From: Cacajao melanocephalus
Taxonomy: Eukaryota > Chordata > Mammalia > Primates > Pitheciidae
DNA: 64,000 nt
NCBI GenBank assembly: GCA_963573385.1
Contig: CAUYLG010021615.1
Span: 18,942 to 82,941, forward strand
Reading direction: 5' to 3'
Positions 11,401 through 24,669 of the stretch are shown one piece after another. Position 1 is the stretch's first letter. Each line of letters opens with the position of its first letter. The position numbers were made by a program, and so were the translations under genes. The notes beneath the pieces were generated by a model that was given only the letters and a program-made list of their open reading frames with translations, had not been told where the DNA came from and made no database searches.

Positions 11401-14400
11401 CCGTGTCCCCTCGGTGGCCTCATTCAGAGGGCGCCATGGAGGAGGGTGCAGTGGGGTGGCTACCAGGGACAGTGGAGATGAGGCAGTCAGGAAGCCCACT
11501 GACAGGCCTGGAGGGGACACACGGCCAGCCAGGGAAGGGCAGGGCCCGGGCACGAAGCCTGTGTTCTGCGTGCTGTGGCATACAGTGCTGGCTCTGGCCC
11601 ATCTTTTGTTAGTGGGAGGAGGGTGCTCCTTTAATCAACCAACTCTTTTGTTTCAAAATGTCTGTCCTTGAAAACGCTGCTTCAGGGAAAGGGGAGACAA
11701 AGCCGGTACAGTGGGGCTGCTCCTGGGGCAGGTGCGGGAGTCAGACAGCCCCACCTGCATGTGGGTGCCTGGGCCTTCAGTCAGCAGGACCCTTGGGGAG
11801 CTGTGGGCATTTGCCAAGTCGGGCTGTCATTTGCTAGACAGGCGCTTGGTGAAGGGGCCCTTTTGTGCATGGATGCCCTGGGCAGGTGTCAGCCCTGAGC
11901 CCTGGCGAGGAAGACAAGCTTTGGAGTTGATGCTGGGTCCTAGGAGGGACTCAGCATCTCTTGTGGTTTCGCCAGCTTCTCAAAAGTCACCTGAGGCCCA
12001 GCCAAGCCCACCACAGGCCCTGGCATCCTTCTGGGCCACGGACCTAGTGTCACAGGAGGCACATGAGGCCCACCGTCTTCCTGGTGTTCCTTGTCTGCGG
12101 TAGGGACCTTCAGATATTCATTGCAGGCTCCTGGAGGCTGCGCCAAGGACAGGGGCATGCAACCAGGTGGGGCCACGGCCAGGCAGGGATCTGCTGGTGC
12201 TCTTGTGTGTGAGGCCAGAGGAACTGCCAGGGGAGATGAGGGCGGGCGGCAGGGCTGGCACCAGCGGGGTCTGCAGCTCCCATCTTCCCAGCGCGTAGCC
12301 CTAAGGAGCAAGGTTGAGAATAAACCATTCTCCCGGGTCACAATGGCCTCCAGGAAGCACCTCCTCTGTCCACCCTCTGCCCTTCAGGATGGGCCTCCCT
12401 GGGGCCTGTCCCTGGGACTGCAGGGGCTGCTGGGCGTCTCTGGGGCTCTGACACCAGTGAGATTGTTCTGGGGCCTGTGCTGCCCAGCCTGCTCCCCAAC
12501 AGCTTTCTCTGGAGGCAAGCGGCCTGGCAGGAACTGCAGGGAGCCAATTATCCCCGAGGCAAGGGGCTGCAGGTAATTGGGAAGACAGGCTTTTCACGGG
12601 CAGCCGATCTCTGGGGTGCATCGCCGCACTGGGACTTGGGACTTGGGGACCCCGAGGCCTGCCAAACCCCATGTCTGACTGGGAGCCCCCATGTGCTGCT
12701 GTCCATCAGAGGAGGTGGCATTTTCTTGGCAACTGAGGGGGGAAGCCAGGTGCTGAGGTGTGGCTCAGGGGATGCCTCACCTTGGGGCCTCCCAGGCCTC
12801 CTCCTCTGCCTCCCAGGAGCCACCTCTCCTTACACGTGGAAACTTCCCATGTCTAGCCCAGGGCTCCAGGTTAGGGGTCAATGCCACCCCCAGCCTAACT
12901 TCCTCTGGGAAGTATGGGGTTCTCCCCGGGGGCACTCGGGCCTCTTTCTCACAGGGCTCCCCAAGGGGCGGCTTCCAGAGGAAGGCAAAGGCTGCAATTA
13001 GGTAGACCCTCCTGGGCATCAACATCGAAGGCAAGCTGACCACCCCAGTGAAAGGTGGACTTGAGGGTTAAACCCTGAGTGACCAGCACTCAGCTCCTGG
13101 CCTGGCTGGGGAGCGGCAGGATGGGGTGTGGTGGGGTGCGGGTAAACGGAGATGACACAGACAGTGAGTCTGTGGCTCTGGGGCACAGAAAATCCACCAT
13201 GCACTGGGGAACAGTGAAGTTCCGTGTGGGCTTGTGGGGCTGGTGCAAACCCAGTGGGGTGGGTTTCAGGTACTGCTTGCTCAGGGCTCAACTGTGCTCC
13301 TCAGGGCTCCTTCAGCCCAGGGCCCACCTCCCCTCTGGGCAGCCCTGATTCATGCGTTCTGCCCCAGCCAGCTGTCGCCACCTGGAGCTCCTCCCTCATT
13401 GCACCACCTGGACCATCACGGTGCCCGGGGCAGGCCACGGAGATCTGGCCCTTGGTCTGCCCATTCCTCACCAGCTGATGTGGCAGAAACAAGTCTGTGC
13501 TGATGCGCTGAGCCCACCAGGCTGCAGCCCCCACCTCAGGAGAGGGTCAGGCCCAGCCAGGCCTGATGGGCAGTGTTCGGACGGGTGCTCATGTGTGGGA
13601 GGGTTCTCAGGAGTGGGTGGGAAGAGGTGAATAGGGCGGGGAGGCAGGAAGAGGGGCCAGAGAGGGGACCACTGAAGGAGAGTGGAGGCTGCTGCCCAGG
13701 GTCAAGGAGGAGAGGGTGGGGCTGGGGTTAGCTGGGTTGGGTGTGTGGGTCTGGCAGGGAGCTGGGCATGGGAGGGGGTCCCGAGGAGTGCTAGGTCGGA
13801 GCCAGGACTGTGGGCCTCACCAGTCATGGTCGCCTTACCCCATGGCTGACAGACTGGGTGGATGGGAAGGGGAGCTTCCTGCCACCAGACGACACAAAGG
13901 GACCACAAAGGGTCACGAGGCTCTGTGGCCCTCCAGGTTCTGGGCTCGAGGTGGGCCCAGCCCATGGCCACCTTTAAGGGACCCCACAGGGAGAGGCTGG
14001 CCCCTGAGGATGTTCAGACCTGGTTCAGCCCGAGGTCAGCATCGGTCGCTGCCCTGGGGGCCAAGTCTCCGTCTCACCCTATGATGTGATGCCCACACTA
14101 TGGGCCAGCGTCAACCCTCTGCCCATGCCCCGGGAGCCTTGTGTCCATCCTCGTGACTGAGGGTCTGTGGTGGGGGTCTCTGTGCTGGGGGAGGTGGGTC
14201 CAGGGTACGTGGCCCCTGGGATTGTTCATGAGTGCCACCTGGCAGGCACTGGAGCCCCACCCTGTCCTCCAGGGCCTGGAGTGTTTCGGGGAGATCCTGT
14301 GCTGGCATCTTGGCCGGGCCAGGACAGTGTCCAGGAGGGGACTCTTGGGAGGGTGTCAGGGGGCCTGGTGCTGGGGTGGGTGGCAGGAGAGGCCTGGAGG

Positions 14401-15535
14401 GTAGTGGCCCAGGCCAGTGGCTAGGCAGGTGTCAGGAGGGACAGGAGTGAGGCCTGGCCTCCCCCGTCACAGCCAAGCCAGGGTCTGGGGTGTCCTGGGG
14501 TGGGACAAGGCCCAGGGCAGAGGCAGAGCTCCTTGGATGTAGGGTGGCTACATCCCGGGATTGTGAGTGCCGGCCGCTCAATTCTGCAGCCCTCTGCTGC
14601 TCTCTGCCGGCCGCCTCTGTCGCTGCAGGCCCAGCCATCTTCAGGGATGTCCCAGGCCCCTGCCTACCTGGGGGTCTGGACAGACCCTCAGACCACAGGC
14701 TGGGCCAGGAGCCAAGACAGGGTTGACTGAATCCCATTTGAGGGCACCTGAAGGAGTGAGAGGCTGTGTCAACCCCTGTTCAGACTTGCCTCGGCCGGCA
14801 GCTCCCAGGGGACTCTGTGGGCAGTGGCTACCCCCCACCAAGTAGCTCCCATTCCCAGCACTCGGGGTATCAGGAGAGGCTCCAGGGAGGGTCCCACCTG
14901 CCTCCTGCCTTCTCCCCCAATCACACCCTAAATGGATCCCTGCGCCCCAGGCCCTCTCCCCAGAGCTTGGGGAGAGGCCCCTCAGGGTGGCTGTTCCTCC
15001 ACGTGCTGCAGTCCTCTGGACACTGAAAACCAATTCCATCCATCTTCATGGCATTTAATATGCACCATGAAAGTCAGCAGCCACGGCCACAGGGCTGTGC
15101 TCAGAGTGAGGTTTCCACGTGATGCCACCAGGCTTAGCCCGTGAGTGGCCTCCTGGGTCCCAGGAGACTTGTGGGGTAGGGGTACAGCTGGGTGGGCTGT
15201 GGAAGCAGAGACCTTGGAAGAGGGATGTGGGAGGTAGGAACTGGGCTAGGCAGGGACTCAGGGGAGGCTGAGGCCTGGAACAGGAGATGAGACCTCAAGG
15301 AGGCTGGGACCTCGGGAGTCAAGACCTGGGGAAGCTGGGACATGGGCAGGGGGTTAAGAATGAGGGTCTGGTACAGACCTGAGTTGGAGCCCAGCCACTG
15401 CTGGCCCCACGTGGCTGGAGAGTGGACTGTTGATGATATGGAAGGGAAGTGCTGGGGAGGGAAAAGCATGGTCCATTTAAATGATACAGGAGTGGGGAAG
15501 GGAAGTGCTGGGTAGAGGCGTGGTCCCTGGCTAGG

Positions 15536-16200
15536 GCTCCAACCCCACGGACCCAGGTGAGGACAGGCACTTCCTGCCCAAATGTAGCATTTCTCACGAC
15601 CACCCTGGCCTGCCACACCCCCATCCTGTGCCTATAAACCCCCCCAAGACCCTAGCAGGCAGGCACACAGCCGCTGGTGTGGAGAGGAGGACATCAGCGG
15701 AGGCACACACGGGCGGCTGGACGTCGAGATGAACGCGCCGACAGGCACCGGCATGCTGGCAGGCCGCCGACCAGCAGATCCACACGGAGTTTGGCTGTGG
15801 CAGGTGGAGGAGAGCCTGGCCGCTCAGGGGCCCGACTCCAGGGCAAACCTTCCCACTCCACCCCCTTCTGGCTTTCCCTATCTGCTGAGAGCTACCGCCA
15901 CTCAATAAAACCTTGCGCCCATTCTCCAAGACCGCATGTGAGCTGATTATTCTGGTACAGCAAGTCAAGAACCCCAGGATACAGGAAACCCTCTGACTAA
16001 TGCAAGCCGCCCTACTGATGGCAAACTAAAAGAGCGCCCTGTAATACATGCGCACTGGGGCTTCAGCTGTAAACATTCACCCCTAGACACTGCTGTGGGT
16101 GGGAGCCCCACAACCTGCCCGTCTGCATGCTCCCCTAGAGCTTTGAGCAGCCCAAGCAAAGCACACCCCCATCACGTGCCCTGCTAGGGCGACAAGGGGA
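15536..16200 (+). mobile_element. ERV1-type LTR, sense orientation
   Basis: Has the layout of a retroviral LTR: a U3-like region with CCTATAAACC (TATA at 15633-15638), a poly(A) signal AATAAA at 15904-15909 after CTGCTGAGAGCTACCGCCACT, then a U5-like region with CGCCCATTCTCCAAGACC, GGCAAACTAAAAGAGCGCCC, GCTGTAAACATTCACCCC and GCATGCTCCCCTAGAG. I recognise the sequence as a common primate LTR but cannot name the family with confidence. No viral gene follows, so it is probably solitary; ends are approximate. Confidence 0.65.
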
Positions 16201-19200
16201 CTCTTCCCGTTTCACTGGCCTACGGCAGCTGGACAGCGTGCTGGCCCCACACTGAGTGTGCACGTGCTCCCTGGCTTTCGTCCTGGTGTATGAAGTGGGT
16301 TAGCGGGTCCTGGGGACTGTTTTCACAGTAACGTGGTGCAGGTTGACCCTGACACCCACCCCTGCTGAGCGCTCAGTGAATGGTGGTCACTGTCGGGACG
16401 TGCCACTGCTGTCCTCCGTCAGCGTGTGTGGGGCTGGGGACTCTTGGAGGACGCCTCCAGCAATGTTGCACTGCCGGGACAGAAGCCGTCCTCCTGTCTC
16501 TGGGCTTGCCGGTGTGAACACATGGATGGATGAGTGATCCTGCCGCGTGCAAGGAGCTGAGGCTGGGTCTTCACCTATGGGCAGGAGGTCATGCAGGGCT
16601 CAGGGAGAGTGCACGTTGGCTGGGACAGACCCTGTGTGAGGGGAGCCCTCGGTGCCCCGGGGCTCTCTCCCAGCTCCTGTCCCTCTAGGACATCCCCCAG
16701 AGTGCCCCCTGCTCTTTTTGGGGGATGTCTGGGCATCTGCCGTTGCTGCCACTCTTGATCCCACCCACCCCTGCAGGTTGCTGGTGGAACAAGTGCAGGA
16801 GGCATCTCATGGCTTTTCCTGGGATCTCTGCACCTGTTGAGAACCGGGAGCCACACACAGCCTGTCCCGCGTCCTGAGAACTCACCCTGTCACTGCCGCC
16901 TGTCCTGGGTCATCCTGGGGTCCACCCCTTGCCATTCAGACCCCTGTGAGGAGAGCCCTGGCTGTGAGCCAGTGTGTGGCTAGTGACGGTGAGGCAGGGC
17001 CTGGAGCCGATCCATCGCGGAGAATTCTTCATGAACTGGGAACGTGCCTCCCAGGAAATGCACAGGCGCCTGCAGTGATAGAGGACTGGCCTCAGGTAGG
17101 GGCACAGGTGTGAATGTGCCTCCCACAAAGGGCAGTGGATATGCACAAGCCTCACACACACTGCAAGGTGGCGCAAACGTCCCACATGTGCACAAGTGGG
17201 TGTGCCGTATCTGTACGTGTCCACATGATGTGTGTGCACAGCTGCGTCACGCCTGCAGAGAAGACAAGGGAGAGAAATACACCCAGATCTCCCCTCTGGA
17301 TCCCTGCCCTGGGTGCTGGGATGTCAGACCAACTTGTTATCTCCTTTATCCTTCCCATGTCCCCCACACTGTCTACCAAAGCACACCTTAGTTCTATAAT
17401 CAGGAGTGAAATGCATGAACGCATGGTTTCAAGAAAGCCATGGGCCAACTCCTCTGCGCCCTGGTGTTGGCAGGGGTAGGGAGACGTTAGCCTCATGCAG
17501 CCAGGGGCCCAGGGAGGCCAAGGTCAGCTTGCTCAGCGCCTGGAGACAAGATGAGTACCAACAGCAAAGCCCAGCTCGAGAGCAGAAGGCAAATCAATGC
17601 TGGGCACAAGGACTGACCGTAGACTCACCGGGAGCACTTTCCACCGACGTCAGAGCTGCTCTCAGGACACCCGTGAGCCTGGCAGAGAGCCCGCCTGCCT
17701 GTGCTTGGAACAACCTGGCGGGTGAGCACGGGCGCCTCACTTGACTCCACTCAGAGCCCTTCCGAGAGGGGAGAAAAAGGCCTTGAACAGCTCTGAAGGT
17801 GCTCCCTGCCATGTCCCCCAGGCCTGGCTAAAGAAATCTTAAATACCCCAAAGGGCCTGGCTCCAGCGGCCGCTGTTATGGGTCGGCCTCAGGGGGATGT
17901 TTGTCTCCAACTGGCTCTGGCTGTTCCACATTACGAGATAAACTACCGGGTTATCTCATAGCGTTATTACTGGGTAAAAAATGATGGTGAGTCTTTATAG
18001 AAGAGTGGTCCAGGCAGAAACATTACTATATAAGACGGGAGTCCTCCAAGTCCTGTATTCCTCAGTTGTGTGTCCTTGCCCCATCCACGTGTGGCCTGCG
18101 TGGGCAGACAGCTTCATACACTCAGACTCTTCCCTCCCTGCGCATCAGAGACGTGTGTCCCTGTTACTGACATGCAGGGAGGGGCTTATGACCCATGGTG
18201 CTCTGAGCTCATCAACAGCTACCGTGGACATTGAAGGAATTCCCAGGTTTTCCTTTTCAGGAGCCATGGCTTGCGCCACTGCCTGGGAGGTTGGAGGTAG
18301 GGAACCAGGCAGGCCCGGCTCTGACCGTGCGGCTGGGCGACTACTGGCTGAGACCTAGGGCAGAAATGCCTCCCACATCGGCCAAGGAGAGAGCCTCTGC
18401 ATGAGGCCTGGAGCCCCTGAAGGGCGCTGGGACAGGAAGAAAGCCAGAGCCTTCAGCTGTGATGTGCGCAGCTCTGTCTGTCCCTGTCCTCCACCCAAGG
18501 GAACTCACCTTGGTGACCCTGCTGGAAGACACAGGTTGCTGATATTCTGACACCTGGGAGGGGACCAGCGGGAGTCCTCCAGTATCCCCCCATGACCAGA
18601 TCTCCCCCAGAGACTGCAGTTTGAGACCTCTAGTTCAGGAGCTGGGGCTGATGAGGGCCCTTGGGGATTCCTATGCTGCTGGAGGAAGATGGGGGCATGG
18701 GAGTGTCCATGGCAAAGAAGTGAGAAGTGGATGCTGCCAGCCCCCCACCCTGACCCTGTCCTGGTTAGAGTGGGCAGGTTTGGGGGTGAGTCTGGGGTAC
18801 TGGTTTCACCTTCTTGGGCCAAGGTCTCCCTGTGACTTTATGGACTGTCTCCCTGTGTCCCCTGAGACCCTGGCTCTGCCTCACCAGCGTGGGTCCTCCT
18901 CATCTCAGCTCAGCTGCCACCTCCTCTGGGGAGCCCCCAAGCCCTTGAGTGGGTGCCCAGGAGGCACAGCCAGTGCTGAGGCTATAAGCCCTCCTGGCAC
19001 CAGGCAGGGCACACAAGGCCAGGCCAGGCCCTGGGGACAGTAGACAAGCTTATCCCTGCACATCGGGGACTGCCCACCTTGGGGAGAGTGCTGGGTCGGG
19101 CTGGGGGGACCTTAGGGGATGGCTGGGAACCCCTCCCTGAGGAGAGCTCCATCTGAGCAAGGGTGTCACCGGGTCTCCTCCAGACACATGCACTGCCTCG

Positions 19201-20269
19201 GACAGGCTGGAGAGAGGGTGTGGCCGGGCCATGGGGTGAGCCATCCTGGGCGGCTGGCCTGGTGTCACCAGACATGTGGCTCCATTAAGCATCTTGACCC
19301 CACAGAAGCCCGTGTGGCATGTCCTCCGACCTCCCGTCCACCTCTGAAAGGGGCAGCCCTCTGAGATTCTGCCTGGGACCTGTCAGCCCTCCTGATAAGG
19401 TCCCTGGTGCCCAGCCATCACAGGCACCCAGCCACCCTACAGGAAGGCTCTGGGAGGCGCAGCCTCATCTGGGCCCCCAAGACTGATGCCAGCTGGGGCA
19501 TCTCACAGGGAGCACCCCTGCCTGTAATCTGCCCAACTCAAGCCCTGCCTGGACCTCTCCAAGTCAGCAGTCGGCCTTCCCCAGGGCCCCCTCCAAGCCT
19601 GTAGGGTCTGGGACTCCGAGGCTTTTCTGCAGTCTCTCAGTCCCCCATCCCGATACCTGCTCAGGTGGAGAGATCACGACTGTGGGTTATCGTGTGCTTA
19701 GTGGGTGCCGGAGTTTGTGCTAAACAACTTGGGTGACCCCTGAATCTTGACAACAACATGGGGGGCATTATGATTATTCTCACTTCCGCAAGGAAGAAAT
19801 CCCAAACCCCGTCTGGCACAGGGCCAGCGCCTGGAGTCTCCCTCTGCAGTCCATGTGCGCCCACGTAGGGCATGCCTGGGACATAACAACATCTGGGGTC
19901 AATGCTGCAGCTGTTGCCATTGTGACGTTCGGCTTTCCCAAGGCCCACATCAGCTCCATCCAGCAAAAGTGTCTCGCACCCCAAGCCCGCCTCCTTCTTC
20001 ACACACAGAATCCCACTTCATCCACCACAAAGATGCACGCATTTACTCAGCCTCAACCCCATCGGCATCTTTCCTTCCAATTGCCGGAGGCCTCAGGCAC
20101 CTTCGGCTGGGCTCCCACATTCCTGATTTCTGGCCCACAGACCCTCAGGACAACGCCAGCCGGGCTCACCTGGTGCCAGCCACCTGCCTCTCTGGGCGGA
20201 GTGGGGGGGGGAGGCGGGCAGTGGGCTCTATGAACCTAGCACACATCTGACTCTTGGAAAAGGTAAATG
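16201..20269. other. Intergenic, no gene recognised
   Basis: Mixed-composition sequence without a gene I can support. It contains a paired GATA-motif palindrome at 17935-17957 and a MIR fragment at 19690-19800. Open frames are short and lack recognisable domains. Confidence 0.5.
19690..19800 (-). mobile_element. MIR SINE fragment
   Basis: Reversed MIR pattern: GTGCTTAGTGGGTGCCGGAG, TGTGCTAAACAACTTG, CTTGACAACAACATGG, ATTATGATTATTCTCACTTC correspond in order to the 3' to core part of MIR. Confidence 0.6.
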
Positions 20270-20400
20270 TGTCTGAAGACAGTGACCCCAGCTTCAAATT
20301 TTGCTGTGGGCTTTTGGGCAAGTCCCTCCTCCTCTCTGAGCTTCAGTTTCCCCTGCATAAAATGGGGCAGTGATCAGCTCCTGCATGAGAAGGTTGCGAA
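20270..20400 (+). mobile_element. MIR SINE fragment
   Basis: TTGGGCAAGTCCCTCCTCCTCTCTGAGCTTCAGTTTCCCC then ATAAAATGGGGCAGTGATC and GAGAAGGTTGCGAAG follow the MIR core and 3' region in sense orientation. Confidence 0.75.
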
Positions 20401-21366
20401 GACCATGCTTGTCAGCAGAATATACCCTAATTTGCAAGGAAACAATCTGGTGGGGTGGGGGCATCTAAATACCTTTCCTCATACAAGAATTGAAAATGGT
20501 TACAGAAAGTGGTGAAGTGTGATTGCATTCACATAAATAGTGGCGTGTTCTGGGATCTAGCTGACAATCTTAACTTCAGGAAATGCAATCACATTTTACT
20601 AGCTTTGAAAAAAATGAATAAAATGACATTGCTAAATAGAACTCAAGTAGGATCTGTGAATGGCAGCGTGGAGTGGGTAAGGGGATAACCTACTGATAAG
20701 GGAATATATATACCCAGCAGCCCAGGTTTGGTGCAGGCTGATAACGGAAAGACAAGCCCCGAATTAAACAAATGTGAATGAATTCCTTTGCCTGCAGACA
20801 GAGCAAATATATCAGTAAAAGTGGCTACAGGGCAAGCAGCAAAAATGCAACAAATCAGAATGAATGCTGGGAGCCACGGTTCCGGCAGAGAAATAAATAT
20901 TTCAGTGTACACGTAAGAGGCACATGGCAAAAACACAACTTGCCAGAGCGCCAATGTCATGCTCACAGCTGAGGAGAAACAATTATCTCGCTGGGAATGA
21001 GTGCAAGTCGGGGAACGGAAGGAGTCCTGAGCGGGGCTGACTACAGTGTCCCCGGGGGGCCGGATGGGCAGCACCGCGGCCTCTCTACCCTCCAAGTTCT
21101 GTTTCTTGTCTGTTTCCTCCTTGGGAGTGGCAGGCCCTGGTGAGCAGCCCAACCTCGGGGGAGCCCAGTGGCTGGGTCCCCACCACAGGCTCAAGCCTGG
21201 CCCTCTCAGATCTGCCTGTCTCCTGAGCTAGAGAACAGAGCCCACCCCTCTGTCCCTGGTGCTCACCTCCCATCCAGCCCATGTCCCTGAGGACCCCCCT
21301 GTCCCCAACTCCCACCTGGATCCTCTGGCCCTGGGCGGGGGGCATCATTCTTTCAAAATAATCCAC
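20401..21366. other. Intergenic; AT-richer non-repeat block with GATA motifs
   Basis: 20,640-21,000 is AT-richer than its surroundings, shows no transposon I recognise, and has GATAA motifs at 20684, 20695 and 20740 and an inverted one at about 20983. It could be a distal regulatory element; no gene is evident. Confidence 0.4.
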
Positions 21367-21663
21367 GACTGGGCACCGTGGCTCCCAGCATTTGAGAGGT
21401 GAAGGTGGAAGGACTGCTTGAGCCCAGGAGTTTGAGATTGGCCTGGGTAACACAGCCAGACCCTGTCTCTACAAAAAATTATTTTTAAAAAATTAGCTGG
21501 GTGCAGGCCAGCCTGTAGTCTCAGCTAGTCTGGAGGCTGAGGAGGGGGATGACTTGAGTCCAGGAGTTCAAGGCTACAGCGAGCTGTGCTCACATCACCG
21601 CAATCCAGCCTGGGCAACAGAGAGAGACACTGTCTCTTAAGAAAAACAAAACAAAACAAAAAC
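21367..21663 (+). mobile_element. Alu SINE
   Basis: Starts GACTGGGCACCGTGGCTCC; second arm CAATCCAGCCTGGGCAACAGAG; tail (AACAAA)n. Full length, old, with several small deletions. Confidence 0.92.
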
Positions 21664-22344
21664 AGCCATCAGCTGGCTCAGGGTGGTAGCCACCTGCTGA
21701 GGGGTCCCCAGCTGAGTGCAAGACCTGCTTCCCAGCGGTTACAGAGCGCCTGTGAAACTCAGCTGTTTCCGTGATTGCCACACGCAGTCAGTGACTTTCA
21801 GGCACCCTCACAGGTGGGCTCTCCCGAGGGCCTGGGCACCCGGTGCTCGGCCTGCCCTGCTATGGTCTGGACATGAGTGGCGATCCCTGCTATCCCTGCG
21901 CCCCGCGCTTCTCCCCCTGCCCTCTCTGCAGCCCTGCCCCTGGCAGCCCCTGCTCACCTTCGCCTCTGTGCAGGGCCACAGGCTTCCTTGAAGCAAATGC
22001 TGTAACTTTGAGCCCTTTGCTTTTTTTAAAAAATATAACAGCTTTGTTCAGATAGAATTCATTATACTATTCATTTATTACCTTATGCATTATACCATGC
22101 AATTTTTCTATTTCAAGGGCACAGTTGAATGGTTTTTCAGTCTACACACAAGGCTGAGCAAACATCACCGCTATATATCCCAGGAGTATTTCCAGACCCC
22201 AGAGAATCTCCGTGGGCCTTGGCAGTCCCTCCGGCTCCTCCTGCCCTCCGCCTCCAGGCAGTCCCCAAGCTACTCCGTGGGCTTGCCTTCCTATGACTTC
22301 TGTCTCTATGAGTTTATCTGTTCTGAACTCTTCACGTAAACTGA

Positions 22345-22709
<365 letters not shown>

Positions 22710-22884
22710 TAGTTGACACATAATAATTGTACATATTCATGGGGGTACACAGTGATGTTTCTATACATGTAATGTACAGTGATCAGATGAGGGTAATTAG
22801 CATACCTATCATCTCAAACATTTATCATTTCTTTGCACTACGAACACTCAATATTCTCCTTCCACCTATCTAAAAATACATAAT

Positions 22885-23195
22885 TTTTGTTTTGTTTTTG
22901 TTTTCATTCTGAGATAGGGTCTCACTCTGTTGCCCAGGCTGGAGTGCAGTGGCACCATCACGACTCACTGCAGCCTGTACCTCCCAAGGCTCAGGTGATG
23001 CTCCTGCCTCGGCACCCCCTGAGTAACTGGGACTACAGGCATGTACCACCAAGCCTGGCTAATTTTTGTATGTTCTGTAGAGGTGGGGTTTTGCCATGTT
23101 ACCTAGGCTGGTCTCAAACTCCTGGGCTCAAGCGATTCCATCTGCCTAGGCCTCCTAGAGTGCTGGGATTATAGGTGTGAGCCACCATGCCTGAA
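22885..23195 (-). mobile_element. Alu SINE
   Basis: Begins TTTTTGTTTTGTTTTTG then GAGATAGGGTCTCACTCTG and ends GTGAGCCACCATGCC. Second Alu in the same L1, same orientation as the Alu at 22403. Confidence 0.93.
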
Positions 23196-24215
23196 GTATA
23201 AGATGTTTTTATTAACCAGAGTCATCCTACATTGGTTAGAACACCAGAACTTATTCCTCCCATGTAGCTGAAATTTTGTATCTTTCAACACATCTCTCCC
23301 TCTCCCTCCTTCTTTAAACCCTTCCCAGCCTCAACTATACTCTGTTCTACTTTTGACTTCTATGAGGCCAGCTTTTTTTAGCTTCCACATATGAGCAAGA
23401 ACATGCGGTGTTTAACTTTCTGTTCTGTCTCATTTCACTCAACATAAGTTTCTCAGTTCCATGCATGTGGCTGGGTTCTTTCATTTTGCATAATATTTTC
23501 AAAGTTCATCCATGTCGTGCCATGCATTAGTACTTCATTCGTTTTTATAGCTTAATAATATTCCACTGCATGGATGGATCACATTTTGTTTGTTTGCACC
23601 GTTTTGCTGTTGTGAATAGTGCTGCTGTGCACCAGGGTTGTGCTCCTCTGTGTGTCACTGGGTTGGGGGTTGGGGGTTGGCTGATGGTAGCTGTTCCCAT
23701 AAAGGTGCAAATTGACCGATACTGGCTGAAATGGACCAGGCTATTTCTTCATTAAGCTGTCCCCTGGATGTTGCAAGTGTTTTGTTGGTTCCCAGAATCG
23801 TTGCTTAAGACCGTTCGTTTTAGTCCCATTGTTGTCCAGGGGAGGGATGTGTTCCCGGAGCTTCCTGATCTGCCAGCTTCTCTGATGTCACCCTCAGACC
23901 CTCTGCTTTTGAGCCCCAGGCAACAGAGTCAAAGTTTCATGGTAGGATGTGAGGTGAGGGACCCTCCGTGACCCTGGCAGGACTGAGAACACCCCAAAGA
24001 CTGCCCGGGGCGGCTGTGGTGCTGGAGTGAGGCTCTGCCCCACCATGGGCCATGCATAACAAGGAACATCCTGTCTGTGAGCTTTGCCTTGGCCTTGCTG
24101 TGACCCTTTCAGGTGTGTTTCGGCTTAGACTCTGCTCCAGTGTTTCCCACGTCAGAACAGGAATGAAGCCCTCGTCTGGCATTTGTCAGGAATATAGGGA
24201 GAGGCAATGTGGCAG

Positions 24216-24669
24216 TGTGAGAAACAAGCTCACCCATCCAAACCCAAAGAACAGACTCAGAGGCATGAACAGCGAAACTGAGACTTTTAATAGCGGTCTC
24301 GCAAGATCAGGTGTCTGGCGGGGAAGGCACACCCAGGGCAGTCACAGCAAGTAATTTATCCCCTAGCACATAAGTCGCTCTCCCATTTCCTCATTGGTCT
24401 AGTACTACGGGGTTACAACCTTCCCCAACGTTGCCTAAGTTTCATTATCCTCCTTATAAGGTTATACCCTAGTTCCCTCCCCCGCTTAAGTTTCCGTTTC
24501 CCAATAACAAAACTTTTTTCCCTTTTACGGGCTGACCCTCTTCTACATTCTGTTCGTTTATCCTGACCTTCCAGGTGCATGAGCCGTGTGGCTTGTTACA
24601 TTTGCAGGCTAGCTGCCAGGACTTAGATTTATCATGCCTTGAAAATGGGCCTTTTAAAATGTTCTCTCA
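24216..24669 (-). mobile_element. Solitary LTR, antisense to PRODH, about 3.5 kb upstream of its start codon
   Basis: A 454-bp unit with TG...CA ends. Read on the minus strand it starts TGAGAGAACATTTT, has CGCTATTAAAAGTCTCAG near its 3' end and finishes GTTTCTCACA. The compact promoter-like 3' part and terminal dinucleotides are typical of a class I ERV LTR. I see no flanking viral genes, and no clear target duplication. Family not assigned. It is not LTR5_Hs. Confidence 0.65.

Larger units (their letters stand above)
4909..15535. other. Intergenic, no gene recognised
   Basis: About 10.6 kb of G+C-rich sequence. Besides the G-rich tandem repeat at 5735-5940, a short CTG run at 8440-8458 and a MIR remnant near 8320, I see no transposon or gene. 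Reading frames up to about 220 codons occur on both strands at similar density, as expected from composition. Confidence 0.5.
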
